From Dinoroseobacter shibae DFL 12 = DSM 16493 (GTDB lineage Bacteria > Pseudomonadota > Alphaproteobacteria > Rhodobacterales > Rhodobacteraceae): 64,000 bases of DNA. Both the position numbers and the translations under genes were made by a program. How positions within the stretch are numbered: position 1 is the first letter of the stretch; every line of letters begins with the position of its first letter. Under the pieces are notes generated by a model. The model saw only the letters and a list, made by a program, of their open reading frames with translations, was not told the DNA's origin and did not search any database. The DNA is taken from positions 62,001 to 126,000 of the forward strand of contig NC_009955.1 of assembly GCF_000018145.1 (NCBI RefSeq), in the 5' to 3' direction. This document shows, piece after piece, positions 19,019 through 29,379 of this stretch.

Positions 19019-19843
19019 TTAATTGGCGTTTCCGATGACGAGGGTCTGAGCGGCGGCCTCTACCACATCTTCGGTGATTGCGGCCATTTCGTTGATGCGG
19101 GCGATGCGTTCGATCTGCATGAACAGGCGTTGCAAAAGACGGAAGTTGCCAGCTGTCAGTCGGATGATGGCAGCAGCAACACGGTCGTCGGTGAAATCTG
19201 CATCATCCTGGCCAAAGCCCCATTTCCTCCATTGCCGCTGCAAAACGAATTGCATCTCATCCTTCGAAAGCGGTGGGTATTCATGCACAAAACCTATTCG
19301 GCTGTAGAGTTGCGGGTATTGCGACATCCGTTTTTCAATGCCGGGCATACCGATCAGGATCAGCCCAGCGTCACTGCGATCGAACTGGTCGCGCAGGAAC
19401 TCCAGGCCGGTCATGGTAAGGCGTTCGGCTTCGTCAATGATTACCAACTCTATCAGGCCAAGCGGTGTTAGAGGTCGCTCCGCCCACTTGGGGTTCCCGT
19501 AGCTGTCAATGCAAACGCATAGTCGCATGATAAATGGTTGAATGTCCTTGCGCAGCGCCGAGATACTGCCGCCCACCGGCGGTGTATAGAACAAGGTACG
19601 GGCGCGGGACGAGGCTGCATACACTTTCTTGTCCGAGTCTTCACGCCTACCCCATGTCGTTATCAGCGGTTCGATCAGGTCCCAATTGGCATAGCGGCGG
19701 GCTGACAAGGTTTTGCCAACGCCCGCCCGACCATGACACAAGCCGATGGTTGCGTTGCGGCGCACAGCGTTCGCGAATTCGACAAACCGCTTATGTTCGC
19801 GGGTGACGAGGAAAGTACCGGTCCGGCGAGTCTGGCGGCTCAT
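19019..19843 (-). CDS. tniB: TniB-like AAA+ ATPase of a Tn552/Mu-type element
   Basis: A 274-residue AAA+ protein with Walker A GRAGVGKT (about residues 39-46), Walker B LVIIDEAERL, and a sensor region around LILIGMPGIEKRMSQYPQLYSRIG. TniB/MuB-type ATPases choose the target and activate the DDE transposase. Its start overlaps the tniA stop by four bases (ATGA), so the two are translationally coupled. No tniQ or resolvase gene directly follows. The pair sits between tnpA and a resolvase gene, where a Tn3 element normally has its res site. The 116 bases between tnpA and this gene hold nothing recognisable. Confidence 0.85.
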   Translation of the reverse strand: MSRQTRRTGTFLVTREHKRFVEFANAVRRNATIGLCHGRAGVGKTLSARRYANWDLIEPLITTWGRREDSDKKVYAASSRARTLFYTPPVGGSISALRKDIQPFIMRLCVCIDSYGNPKWAERPLTPLGLIELVIIDEAERLTMTGLEFLRDQFDRSDAGLILIGMPGIEKRMSQYPQLYSRIGFVHEYPPLSKDEMQFVLQRQWRKWGFGQDDADFTDDRVAAAIIRLTAGNFRLLQRLFMQIERIARINEMAAITEDVVEAAAQTLVIGNAN

Positions 19844-21333
19844 GGCGTCTTGTCCGTTTTATACAGGACCAGCTTTTGGCGCGGGGCGTCAGGCGATACG
19901 GGATTTTGCTTTTCACGACTTGGAGGTGGCGCAGGTTTGGGAAGAAACTCGGTGATCTGTCTGGATTTTACCGTGATCTCGTTGCGCAAAGCCTTCCGCC
20001 TGGCGGTGCGGGCCTGTTGGATATCCTTGAGTGATATTGTGTGATGCGCATGATGGGCGCTGACAGCGCGGCACAAAAACCGGTCGCGGTGGAACACGCG
20101 CAGTTCGGTAATGTCGCGCGGGTCATAGCGGATGTTGACCGTTTTGCCGACATAGGCTGCAAGTGTGGGATCGGTGTAGAGCAAGCCCTGAAACCGAATG
20201 CCGTCACGGCGGACCTGCCGGGTTTTTAAGGCCATTACCAGTAGCAGATCGAGCTGTTCCAGACTGTTCGGCATACGAGGTAGCCAGCCGTCACCCCGCC
20301 AAGCCTCATTAGGTGGCACATCGATTTCGCTATGCTTGCGCGCGTTGTACACTGCGGTGACGAAAGTCTTTACGGCAACCTCCAACTCGCCGAGCGACAG
20401 GCGTGGCGGGGAGGCTGGTTTTCCGTTCGACAAAGCCCCCGGTAACTCAGGCAACAGCTCAGTGTTGATGGTACCGAAAAACCGCTCGATCTTGCCACGC
20501 CCCTGTGGCCGGCCAACCGTGGAAAACACAAGCTCAATGCGCAGGTCAGCTGCGACCTGCTCAAGGTGCTTGCTGGTGAAGTCGCTGCCGTGATCGGTGT
20601 ATAAAACATCCGGCAGGCCACAAATCGGCCAGGAAGGCGTATCCTTTCGCCAGATAGCTTGCCGCAGGGCAAGAGCGGTCTGGATAGCAGAAGGTGCGCC
20701 GACAAAGACGGCGTACCCAGCCACTGCACGGGAATGATCATCAAGCACGATGGTAAGCCACGGCCGCACCGGCGCACCATTGGTATCCAAGATGATTAGA
20801 TCGAGTTGTGTGTGGTCTGTCTGCCAGACAGCATTCGGCCTTTCGGCCCGATGACGATGAATCATTTCGAACCGGTCACGATAGGCGGCTGCGCCATCAT
20901 GAGCGAGCGTGACAAGCGCGGGATCAAGACTATTCACGATTGAATGTATCGTGGCATAAGAAGGGACAGGCCAGTCACGCGATTTTACAATCGGGATGAT
21001 GCGCCGGTGGATTGCGGCGGTAGAGAGACGGGGTTTGTGTAAGGCCAGCCCTTCAATCAGCTCGACCAGTTCAGATGATAGCCGCCGTTGCCCGGCATCA
21101 GATCGCGGTGCTCTTGCAAGTCCGGCAAGCCCAAAGCGCTGATATCGGGACGTCCACCTTTGCAGCGTGCGCAGTGGGATACCACTGACACGGGCAACTT
21201 CCGTCAGGGGGACTTCGTCGATCAGGTGCTGGCGCAGTATGTTGAACCGGCGCAACGCCTCGGCGCGTCGGTCTTCGGGCAGCGCAGTCAGACTGTCCGT
21301 AAGGGGATCGGTGACCGGACGCCGGATTATCAA
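19840..21333 (-). CDS. tniA: TniA-like DDE transposase (Mu/Tn552 type)
   Basis: The 497-residue protein has an N-terminal helix-turn-helix (VPLTEVARVSGIPLRTLQRW), an integrase core, and a C-terminal Mu-type beta-barrel. The DDE residues are visible in WQTDHTQLDL, LYTDHGSDFT and RGKIERFFG. The C-terminal part contains YDPRDITELRVFHRDRFLC. It overlaps tniB by four bases. Ends of this sub-element could not be found, so it may be a degenerate nested insertion or a fixed part of the larger transposon. Confidence 0.87.
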   Translation of the reverse strand: MIIRRPVTDPLTDSLTALPEDRRAEALRRFNILRQHLIDEVPLTEVARVSGIPLRTLQRWTSRYQRFGLAGLARAPRSDAGQRRLSSELVELIEGLALHKPRLSTAAIHRRIIPIVKSRDWPVPSYATIHSIVNSLDPALVTLAHDGAAAYRDRFEMIHRHRAERPNAVWQTDHTQLDLIILDTNGAPVRPWLTIVLDDHSRAVAGYAVFVGAPSAIQTALALRQAIWRKDTPSWPICGLPDVLYTDHGSDFTSKHLEQVAADLRIELVFSTVGRPQGRGKIERFFGTINTELLPELPGALSNGKPASPPRLSLGELEVAVKTFVTAVYNARKHSEIDVPPNEAWRGDGWLPRMPNSLEQLDLLLVMALKTRQVRRDGIRFQGLLYTDPTLAAYVGKTVNIRYDPRDITELRVFHRDRFLCRAVSAHHAHHTISLKDIQQARTARRKALRNEITVKSRQITEFLPKPAPPPSREKQNPVSPDAPRQKLVLYKTDKTP

Positions 21334-21471
21334 CGAACTGCTCCCAGTGTTTGCAACGGAAAACGATTCTCATTTGACTGGTCCGGTTATAGTATCATTG
21401 GAGGGGCCTTTTGCGTTACATACGATCACGATCAAGACGAAGCTCGGCCAATTCTGGCCCAAGGATGTATC

Positions 21472-22071
21472 ATGACCAAAACCCGCGTCGGTTATGCCCG
21501 CTGCTCGACCGACAAACAGGATCTCGCAGCGCAACGGACAGCGCTCCTCGCTCTCGATGTCGCGGAAGACCGGATCTACACCGATCACGGCCTGACCGGC
21601 ACGAACCGGGAGCGGCCAGGTCTGGCCCAGGCACTCGCAGCAGTCCGCGAAGGGGACACGCTTGTCGTGCCGAAACTGGACCGGCTGGCGCGGTCGGTTC
21701 CCGACGCCCGGGCTATCGCTGATGAACTGGAAAAGCGCGGGGTGAAACTGGCATTGGGCGCATCGGTCCATGACCCGACCGATCCGATGGGTAAGATGTT
21801 CTTCAACATCCTCGCCACATTTGCCGAATTCGAGGCTGATCTGATCAGGATGCGCACCAAGGAAGGTATGGCCATCGCCCGCGCCAAGGGACGACTGAAG
21901 GGCAAAAAGCCAAAACTATCGGATCGTCGTCAGGCAGAATTGCGCCGCATGTATGACACGGGTGACTACTCGATCAGCGATCTGGCAGAGCTGTTCGACG
22001 TATCGAGGCCCACCGTCTATCGGGTCTTGCAGCGGACACCGAGCGCCGATGCGTCTTCGGCTGCGGTATAG
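21472..22071 (+). CDS. Serine recombinase (resolvase/invertase), first copy
   Basis: The start is the ATG of MTKTRVGYARCSTDKQDLAA with AAGGATGTATC before it; the longer frame upstream is non-coding. The 199-residue protein has the catalytic Ser in YARCSTDKQ, the conserved PKLDRLARS segment, helix E (FNILATFAEFEADLIRMRTKEG) and a C-terminal helix-turn-helix (SISDLAELFDVSRPTVYRVL). It is complete and of normal length. It points away from tnpA, as in Tn3 elements with divergent tnpA and tnpR, but tniBA lies between. It is clearly different from the recombinase at 26435. Confidence 0.9.
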   Translation: MTKTRVGYARCSTDKQDLAAQRTALLALDVAEDRIYTDHGLTGTNRERPGLAQALAAVREGDTLVVPKLDRLARSVPDARAIADELEKRGVKLALGASVHDPTDPMGKMFFNILATFAEFEADLIRMRTKEGMAIARAKGRLKGKKPKLSDRRQAELRRMYDTGDYSISDLAELFDVSRPTVYRVLQRTPSADASSAAV

Positions 22072-22373
22072 CTGCCGATCGCTGCGCTGCACATGAACTC
22101 ACACAACGCGGGACTTTTTTGCCGTTCGCTGCAGGCGCACCAATGTCTGGTTCAGCAAACCGTTCAACAAATGGTGGTTTTTGAACGAGCTGTGCTGCTT
22201 CACTTCCGGTAAAAGTGAGCGGCTACCATATTGATATTGAATCACACCCTTACGGATGACATTAATTTCTGGCTACATTTAAACCCCCTGAGGCCTGATA
22301 AAACTGGTCCGTCAGACCGCCACGGGAACAGCAGTTGACAAAGCCCCCCTTGGCGCACAACGTAGTCCTTTCT
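22072..22373 (+). other. Upstream region of the TPP riboswitch
   Basis: About 300 bases without a gene between the serine recombinase and the riboswitch. TTGACA at 22335-22340 is a good -35 box, and a start site near 22370 would put the riboswitch at the 5' end of the thiC transcript. No strong -10 box is visible, which is common in GC-rich genomes. Confidence 0.45.
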
Positions 22374-22477
22374 CACCCGGGGGGTCCCGACAAGGGGCTG
22401 AGAAACTGATGGTGCGGCAACGCATAGCGCAGTGACCCGACGAACCTGATCCAGTTCATACTGGCGTAGGGATGGTG
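22374..22477 (+). promoter_or_regulatory. TPP (THI-box) riboswitch controlling thiC
   Basis: The conserved THI elements occur in order: the CACCCGGGGGGTCCC stem start, GGGGCTGAGAAA, then GACCCGACGAACCTGATCC, the ACTGGCGTAGGGA end, and GGTG closing the first stem. An optional P3a stem occupies the middle. Bound thiamine pyrophosphate should lower thiC expression. A short hairpin follows at 22501-22518 (GCCTGT-TTTTT-ACAGGC) and could be part of the expression platform. It lies 115 bases before the thiC ATG. Confidence 0.93.
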
Positions 22478-22588
22478 TTCGGCTGTGCGGCATTGCCCTG
22501 CCTGTTTTTTACAGGCGTTTATCGCGTGGCTATTCTCCATTCAGTACGGCGGAGCTGGATCTCATTGCTATGAGCACGGAGATACTGA

Positions 22589-24400
<1,812 letters not shown>

Positions 24401-24402
24401 GG

Positions 24403-24447
24403 GGTGACAGGTTCGCCGGAAGCGTAATATCGGAAAGACCTGTCACC
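24403..24447 (+). terminator. Hairpin after thiC
   Basis: GGTGACAGGT (24403-24412) pairs perfectly with ACCTGTCACC (24438-24447), only 2 bases after the thiC stop codon. The loop is 25 bases and no T-run follows, so it is a weak candidate for intrinsic termination, or an mRNA 3'-end stabiliser. Confidence 0.45.
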
Positions 24448-24711
24448 AATATGCGGCTGGCGCAGCGCATCCCCAGCCAGATTGTCATGCACGTCGCCGC
24501 CAGCGTCCTGTTGGCGGCGAATTATATAGAGGTGATGCACCGTATCCAGTGGGAGTTTAGCCGCTCAACAAACGCTCGTTTTTTGCACCTGCGCAAACCG
24601 CCTCGTCCAACGCCGCCAAAAACCCCGTTCAAAACCCAAACAGTTGTTGAAGGTTTTTTGGCTTGCTGTTGATAGCAGACATTCGTAGTCGATGCAGCAC
24701 CGGTTACACTG
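24448..24711. repeat. Non-coding stretch with dispersed repeat, copy B
   Basis: From about 24615 this segment matches the sequence that flanks the transposon at 15885-15972 (shared blocks AGTTGTTGAAGGTTTTTT and GTCGATGCAGCA). It ends where the IS1182-type element begins. No coding frame is supported. Copy B thus lies inside the transposon and copy A at its target. Confidence 0.5.
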
Positions 24712-26267
24712 GGCTGATTCCGTTGAAAAACTCGTTTCGATTTGGCACTTTGGGGTTGGTTGTGGCCTAATTTTTGTTCGGCAATCTGAGACGGTGCCGC
24801 TTGTCATTCTGTGGCCGGCACCATGGGTTTGAGTTTTGCTAGTTTCCGAAGGTTTTGGGCGGTGGCTGCGAGGGTAAACTCGTCTTGGACGCCGCATGGG
24901 CCACGTAATCGGAGCCGGCCCAGGCCGAGGATGCGTTTAAGGTGGGCAAAGAGCATCTCTACTTTCTTTCGCCGCCTCTGGGCAGTTGGATTGTACTCTG
25001 AGGCGGTGCATTGGCGGGCGAAGTCTCGGACGATCTCATATTTCTCGCGATGGATCGCACGGACCTCCGAGTTGGGGCAGCATTTGGCCTTCAGCGCACA
25101 TCCCGTGCAATCAGACTTCCGCGTCCGATATCTGCGGGCTTTCCAAGCTGGTGCATTTCGCGCGGGATCGGAATAGGTCCGCCATGTGTGGCGCATCTCC
25201 TTTCCACTCGGGCAGATGTAGCGATCGTTCTCGTCATCCCACGTGAAGTCGGACCGCGAGAAGGTTCCGTCGGTCCGTTCACCTTTATCAAAGACAGGGA
25301 TGAAGGGGAGGATCTGGCGCTTGAGTGCCAGCCAGACCAGGTTGTCTGACGATCCGTAGGCGGTGTCAGCAGCGATCCAATCGGGCTTCACGCCAAACCG
25401 GTCTTCGGTCCGGTCGAGCATCTTCCGCATGGCACCGACCTCGGCGGTCTTGTTCGACCGGCTGGCGTCCACGTCAACGATAATCCCGTGATCGGTGTCG
25501 ATCAGGTAGTTGTCAGAATAGGCAAAGAATGCAGGCCCTTTGCGCGCAGCCGTCCATTGACTGGCCGGATCGGCATGGGCGGTGAACTTGGGTTTTGCTG
25601 TTGTCGCTGCACCGAAGGCTTCATCGTCCAAAGTGTCGAGATACTCCCGCACCGCGCGGGGCGCATCCGTGGGATCAATCTCGCGGGCCGCCCAGCCTTC
25701 GGGATTGCTCGAGTTCTGCTTCTGGACATCCGCGCTGATCAGGCTGGCATCGACCGCAAAGCCCTGGCCGCCGACCAAACCCTCTTCAATGCAGCGCGCA
25801 ACAGTCGCCTCGAACACATGACGCAAGAGGTCACTGTCACGGAAGCGGCCGTGCCGGTTCTTGGAAAATGTCGAATGGTCCGGGATGCGGTCTGTCAGTT
25901 CAAGGCGGCAGAACCATCTGTATGCCAGGTTCAGATGCACCTCTTCGCAGAGCCGCCGCTCTGACCGGATGCCAAAACAGTATCCGACCAACAGCATCCG
26001 GATCATCAGCTCAGGATCGACAGATGGACGCCCCGTGTGGCTATAGAAATCTGCCAAATGCCCCCGGATGCTGCTCAGATCGAGATGCCGATCAATCGAT
26101 CTCAAAAGGTGGTCCTGCGGGACATGCTCCTCCAGCGAAAACTCGTAAAACAGTGCCGCCTGTGCTTCCTGCCTTGGCCCCATCATTGTAAGTTCTCCCG
26201 CTCAATAACTGAATTGAATCAGTCAATTGGGCGTCGATCAAGGAAGAGTTTTTCAACAATATCGGCT
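24712..26267 (-). mobile_element. IS1182-type insertion sequence
   Basis: One transposase gene is flanked by imperfect inverted ends. The right end, read inward, is GAGCCGATATTGTTGAAAAA; the left is GGGCTGATTCCGTTGAAAAA; both continue CTC. About 18 of 23 positions agree. I could not see a clear target duplication. It separates thiC from the second serine recombinase. Confidence 0.75.
24804..26186 (-). CDS. IS1182-family DDE transposase
   Basis: The 460-residue protein begins MMGPRQEAQAALFYEFSLEE, followed by DHLLRSIDRHLD and GRPSVDPELMIRMLLVGYCF, the N-terminal region typical of IS1182/IS5-related transposases. Catalytic candidates are Asp in GFAVDASLISAD, Asp in DWIAADTAYGSSD, and Glu in the C-terminal RRKKVEMLFAHLKRILGL. 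A cysteine-rich patch, CTGCALKAKCCPN, precedes the last domain. It is complete, so it may be active. Confidence 0.87.
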   Translation of the reverse strand: MMGPRQEAQAALFYEFSLEEHVPQDHLLRSIDRHLDLSSIRGHLADFYSHTGRPSVDPELMIRMLLVGYCFGIRSERRLCEEVHLNLAYRWFCRLELTDRIPDHSTFSKNRHGRFRDSDLLRHVFEATVARCIEEGLVGGQGFAVDASLISADVQKQNSSNPEGWAAREIDPTDAPRAVREYLDTLDDEAFGAATTAKPKFTAHADPASQWTAARKGPAFFAYSDNYLIDTDHGIIVDVDASRSNKTAEVGAMRKMLDRTEDRFGVKPDWIAADTAYGSSDNLVWLALKRQILPFIPVFDKGERTDGTFSRSDFTWDDENDRYICPSGKEMRHTWRTYSDPARNAPAWKARRYRTRKSDCTGCALKAKCCPNSEVRAIHREKYEIVRDFARQCTASEYNPTAQRRRKKVEMLFAHLKRILGLGRLRLRGPCGVQDEFTLAATAQNLRKLAKLKPMVPATE

Positions 26268-26414
26268 CAGACCAGACTTTCGCGGCATCACGCCCGAACG
26301 TCTGCTCTACTTCTCTTCCAGATATCTCCCCCAGCACGCCACTTACCGCTGAAGAAATTGCGCCAGATTGTGGTAAAGGTCACAGCTGAAAGCATGCTGC
26401 TTTCCAGAACACCT

Positions 26415-26428
26415 CAAACGAACGTTTG
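26415..26428. promoter_or_regulatory. Palindrome directly upstream of the second serine recombinase
   Basis: CAAACG-AA-CGTTTG is a perfect dyad ending 6 bases before the ATG. Resolvases bind dyads in their res sites just upstream of their own gene, so this is a candidate res subsite or operator. The rest of 26268-26414 has no gene. Confidence 0.5.
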
Positions 26429-26434
26429 TGAAAC

Positions 26435-27082
26435 ATGCTGATCGGCTATGCACGGGTCTCGAAAGCCGACGGCAGCCAGTCCCTCGATTTACAGCGAGAT
26501 GCATTGGTCGGAGCACGGGTTGAAGCCGAACAGATTTACTCAGATCTGGCGTCCGGAAAGAAGGATGACCGACCCGGTCTCCAGGCATGCCTCAAGGCAT
26601 TGCGTGACGGCGATGTGCTGGTTGTATGGAAGCTTGACCGCTTGGGGCGAAGCCTCCACCACCTTGTCAAAACCGTTAGCATGCTGTCCGAGCGTGGTGT
26701 CGGCCTCAAGGTTCTCACCGGGCAAGGGGCGCAAATCGACACGACAACTGCCGCAGGACGGCTTTCATTTGGCATCTTTGCGGCTCTCGCCGAGTTTGAA
26801 AGCGAGTTGATCCGTGAACGCACAATGGCCGGGCTCCAAGCCGCCCGCGCCCGTGGCAGGAAAGGTGGTAGGAAGTTTGCGCTGACAAAGGCGCAAGTCC
26901 GAATGGCCCAAGCCGCTATGGCCAGCCGCGACACATCGGTTTCAGAACTTTGTAAGGAATTGGGCGTCAAACCGGTCACACTCTACCGATATGTAGATCC
27001 GAACGGCAACCTACGCGATTACGGGAAACGTGTTCTGATCGCTGAGCGTAAGATTCCGCACCCACTGGCATCAGCCCCCTAA
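26435..27082 (+). CDS. Serine recombinase (Tn3-type resolvase), second copy
   Basis: The 215-residue protein has MLIGYARVSKADGSQSLDLQ (catalytic Ser in ARVS), VVWKLDRLGRSLHHL, and helix E ALAEFESELIRERTMAGL. The C-terminal helix-turn-helix reads TSVSELCKELGVKPVTLYRY. The last codons, AERKIPHPLASAP, lie within a degenerate copy of the transposon's 38-bp end (27042-27079). The gene therefore probably was the tnpR of the original Tn3 element, with its end overlapping the terminal repeat. A truncated twin of the same 3' end lies at 31140-31380. Confidence 0.9.
   Translation: MLIGYARVSKADGSQSLDLQRDALVGARVEAEQIYSDLASGKKDDRPGLQACLKALRDGDVLVVWKLDRLGRSLHHLVKTVSMLSERGVGLKVLTGQGAQIDTTTAAGRLSFGIFAALAEFESELIRERTMAGLQAARARGRKGGRKFALTKAQVRMAQAAMASRDTSVSELCKELGVKPVTLYRYVDPNGNLRDYGKRVLIAERKIPHPLASAP
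27042..27079 (-). repeat. Internal degenerate copy of the Tn3 terminal repeat
   Basis: Read on the minus strand, it matches the left terminal repeat at 31 of 38 positions, starting GGGGGCTGATGCC and ending ACGCTCAG. It has the orientation of a right end. The transposon could therefore once have ended here, giving an 11.1-kb element without the biotin genes. Confidence 0.75.
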
Positions 27083-27185
27083 GACGCACTGTCGGCGACC
27101 TATCACTGGTGAATTATCGGGGTATGATTCATCTTTAGGCTGTGGCAGCTTGATCAGATAATGACGTTACAGCAGGGACCATGCC

Positions 27186-28118
27186 ATGGAAGAACATCCT
27201 TTTGACAACGATTTCCGTGTAACACCGCAGCACGTTGAACAGTTTCAGCGGGACGGCTTTGTAAAGCTGAGTGGATTTTTCAACCCTAACGTTGTGCGCA
27301 CCCTGCTCAATCGGGTCGAGGTGGAAATGAGCCGGGCACCGGATAATTTCAAAAGCGAATTCAGCCGCCTCAAATATGATTTCGAGACCGAAAAAACGGA
27401 CATCTATGAGCTGATTGCGCAGCCGTACTTCCGTAAGGCATTGACGGCGCTTGTGCAGAAGGATCTGTTCCTGACATTTGAGCTCTGTTTCGAGCTAGAA
27501 AAGAACGTTAGCAAGGGTTTCCCATGGCACGTCGGCGTTCAGAGTTTCGGCTATCAGGTTGCTGATGAATTCGGCTGCACAATCTGGGCAGCACTCCATC
27601 CCGTTCGTAAGTCAGGCCAGCGAGGTGGTATGGCCTACGTGCCAGAACGTGTAGTCTCTGGCAGGTTCATCTATGATCAGATCGAACCAGCCATAATTTC
27701 TACGCTCGAAGCTAAGGAACAGGCGGGCGAAAAGACAACCATGGATGATTATTTTGCCATGCGCTCGGGCATTCTCAATTCGCCCACCATGGGCGAGATC
27801 CTCAAAAACCATCAGGTTGAGGATGACTTTGAGCCGGGCGATGTTCTCGTGTTCAACAAATACGTTGTTCACCGCAGCATAATGCTGGAGGATGGACCTC
27901 TGCCGAAGCGAGCTGCCTTTGTGATGCGCTTCGTTGAGGACGGGTCGCATTACGATCTTCAACGCGCTCGGAACCTAGAATATCCAGCAGAAAAATACGG
28001 GCACAAAGCCTTCACGCGGTCACATATGGAAATCGGTCTGCCAGACGGCGCACTGTTGACCGACAGCGAGTATTTTACGGACCGGGACAAGCGCTTCGTG
28101 CGGTGTGATCTGGCTTAG
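27186..28118 (+). CDS. PhyH-family Fe(II)/2-oxoglutarate enzyme with His-x-Gly motif, in biotin operon
   Basis: The 310-residue protein has the phytanoyl-CoA-dioxygenase fold signatures: VEQFQRDGFVKLSGFF at the start, proximal metal His115 in GFPWHVGVQSF, distal His229 in FNKYVVHRSIML, and Arg242, 13 residues later, as the 2-oxoglutarate anchor. Family oxygenases have His-x-Asp/Glu at the first site; here the residue two after His115 is Gly117. Non-haem iron halogenases such as SyrB2 and WelO5 also have Ala or Gly there, which leaves space for chloride. It could be a halogenase, an enzyme using another ligand, or an inactive relative. The gene is first in an operon and 10 bases before bioY, so a biotin-related substrate is plausible but unproven. 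Confidence 0.8.
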   Translation: MEEHPFDNDFRVTPQHVEQFQRDGFVKLSGFFNPNVVRTLLNRVEVEMSRAPDNFKSEFSRLKYDFETEKTDIYELIAQPYFRKALTALVQKDLFLTFELCFELEKNVSKGFPWHVGVQSFGYQVADEFGCTIWAALHPVRKSGQRGGMAYVPERVVSGRFIYDQIEPAIISTLEAKEQAGEKTTMDDYFAMRSGILNSPTMGEILKNHQVEDDFEPGDVLVFNKYVVHRSIMLEDGPLPKRAAFVMRFVEDGSHYDLQRARNLEYPAEKYGHKAFTRSHMEIGLPDGALLTDSEYFTDRDKRFVRCDLA

Positions 28119-28128
28119 GGGGGCAAAC

Positions 28129-28698
28129 ATGGAAACGCGTGATACCGTCTTTATCGCACTCTTCGCGGCCATCATGGCCGCGCTGGCAGTCTTCCCGCCG
28201 ATTACCCTACCCGTTGTCGGCGTTCCGATCACCGCTCAATCTCTAGGCGCCATGCTCGCTGGCGGCGTTTTGGGAGCCACACGCGGTGGCTTGTCGATTA
28301 TTTTGTTCCTTTTGCTCGTTGCAATCGGGCTTCCTCTGCTCCCAGGAGGCCGTGGGGGTTTTGGTGTCTTCCTTGGCCCGACAGGGGGATATTTGATTGG
28401 CTGGATCTTCACCGCCTTTGTGGTTGGTTTCCTTGTGGAGCGCTTCTGGCATCAGCTTAGCTACATCAACGCCTTCTTGGCGTCGGTGGCGGGGGGAATA
28501 GTCGTACTTTATGCAATTGGTATTCCCTGGAGCGCGTTCGTCGCCCAAATCTCTGTTTGGGCCGCGTTCGTCGGTTCCCTCCCGTTCTTCATCGGTGATA
28601 TTGTTAAATGTCTCATCGCGGCAGCCGTGATCGTGATTGTTAAGAAGTCTTATCCGATCATCACGCCCAGAAAGCGCCAGGCCGCTACGACCGAGTAG
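28129..28698 (+). CDS. bioY: Biotin transporter substrate-binding protein BioY
   Basis: The start at METRDTVFIALFAAIMAALA follows GGGGGG and is the first BioY-like residue; an upstream ATG is part of the phyH end. The 189-residue protein has six predicted helices and the BioY signatures VVGVPITAQSLGAMLAGGVLG and GRGGFGVFLGPTGGYLIGW. BioY is the S component that binds biotin in the membrane. bioM and bioN follow at once, which gives a complete ECF transporter. A second, different bioY lies at 30394-30966. Confidence 0.92.
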   Translation: METRDTVFIALFAAIMAALAVFPPITLPVVGVPITAQSLGAMLAGGVLGATRGGLSIILFLLLVAIGLPLLPGGRGGFGVFLGPTGGYLIGWIFTAFVVGFLVERFWHQLSYINAFLASVAGGIVVLYAIGIPWSAFVAQISVWAAFVGSLPFFIGDIVKCLIAAAVIVIVKKSYPIITPRKRQAATTE

Positions 28699-28713
28699 GA
28701 GGGCGCACCAGCA

Positions 28714-29379
28714 ATGCTCTCCTTCTCGCAAGTGGTTGTCGAAAAAGGTGGCCGCCCGATCCTGAGTGATATCAACATAGATCTCAACGAAAAACGCATT
28801 GGGATCATCGGACGTAACGGCTCGGGCAAAAGCACATTTGCCCGACTTTTCAACGGGCTGGAAAAGCCCAGCTCAGGTTCGATCACTTTAGAAGGGTCGG
28901 CCGAGCTCAAGGACTTGCGTCGAAAGGTGGGGTTCGTGTTCCAAAATCCAGACAACCAGATCGTCTACCCGATCGTGGACGAAGACCTCGCTTTCGGCTT
29001 GAAAAATCTGAAGCTGCCAAGCGCGACGATCAAAGAACGCATTACAGAGGTGATGGCGCGCTTCCAAATCGAACACCTGAAAGATCGTCTGACACATCAA
29101 CTGAGCGGCGGAGAGCGGCAGATGGTTGCGCTCGCCGGGGTTCTGGTCATGCAGCCTCAAATGATCGTTTTCGATGAGCCCACCACATTGCTCGATCTAT
29201 GGAACAAAAAGCGCCTCATGCGAGCGATCGCGGACCTCAAGGAGCATGTCGTTCTCGTCTCGCACGATCTGGATTTGTTGCGCGAGTTTGATCGGGTCAT
29301 CCACATAGAGGCAGGTCGTATTGTTGGGGATGGCGAGCCGAACGCCGTCATCGGAGACTATATCGCGAGATCATTATGA
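28714..29379 (+). CDS. bioM: Biotin ECF transporter ATPase BioM (EcfA)
   Basis: The 221-residue ABC ATPase has Walker A GRNGSGKST, Q-loop VFQNPDNQI, signature LSGGERQMVALAGVL, and Walker B MIVFDEPTTLLD, followed by the switch His in LVSHDLDLL. It lies 15 bases after bioY and its stop overlaps the bioN start by 4 bases. Group I ECF transporters such as BioMNY have a single ATPase gene of this type. All motifs are intact. Confidence 0.93.
   Translation: MLSFSQVVVEKGGRPILSDINIDLNEKRIGIIGRNGSGKSTFARLFNGLEKPSSGSITLEGSAELKDLRRKVGFVFQNPDNQIVYPIVDEDLAFGLKNLKLPSATIKERITEVMARFQIEHLKDRLTHQLSGGERQMVALAGVLVMQPQMIVFDEPTTLLDLWNKKRLMRAIADLKEHVVLVSHDLDLLREFDRVIHIEAGRIVGDGEPNAVIGDYIARSL

Noticed and set aside
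19019..21333. A Tn7-like or CRISPR-associated transposon
   Set aside because: Only TniA and TniB are present; there is no TniQ, Cas gene or repeat array.
21370..21390. A Fur-like box upstream of the first serine recombinase
   Set aside because: The partial match GATTCTCATT lacks symmetry and there is no iron gene nearby.
22242..22493. An 83-codon minus-strand frame across the TPP riboswitch
   Set aside because: The riboswitch explains the conserved sequence; the frame has no other support.
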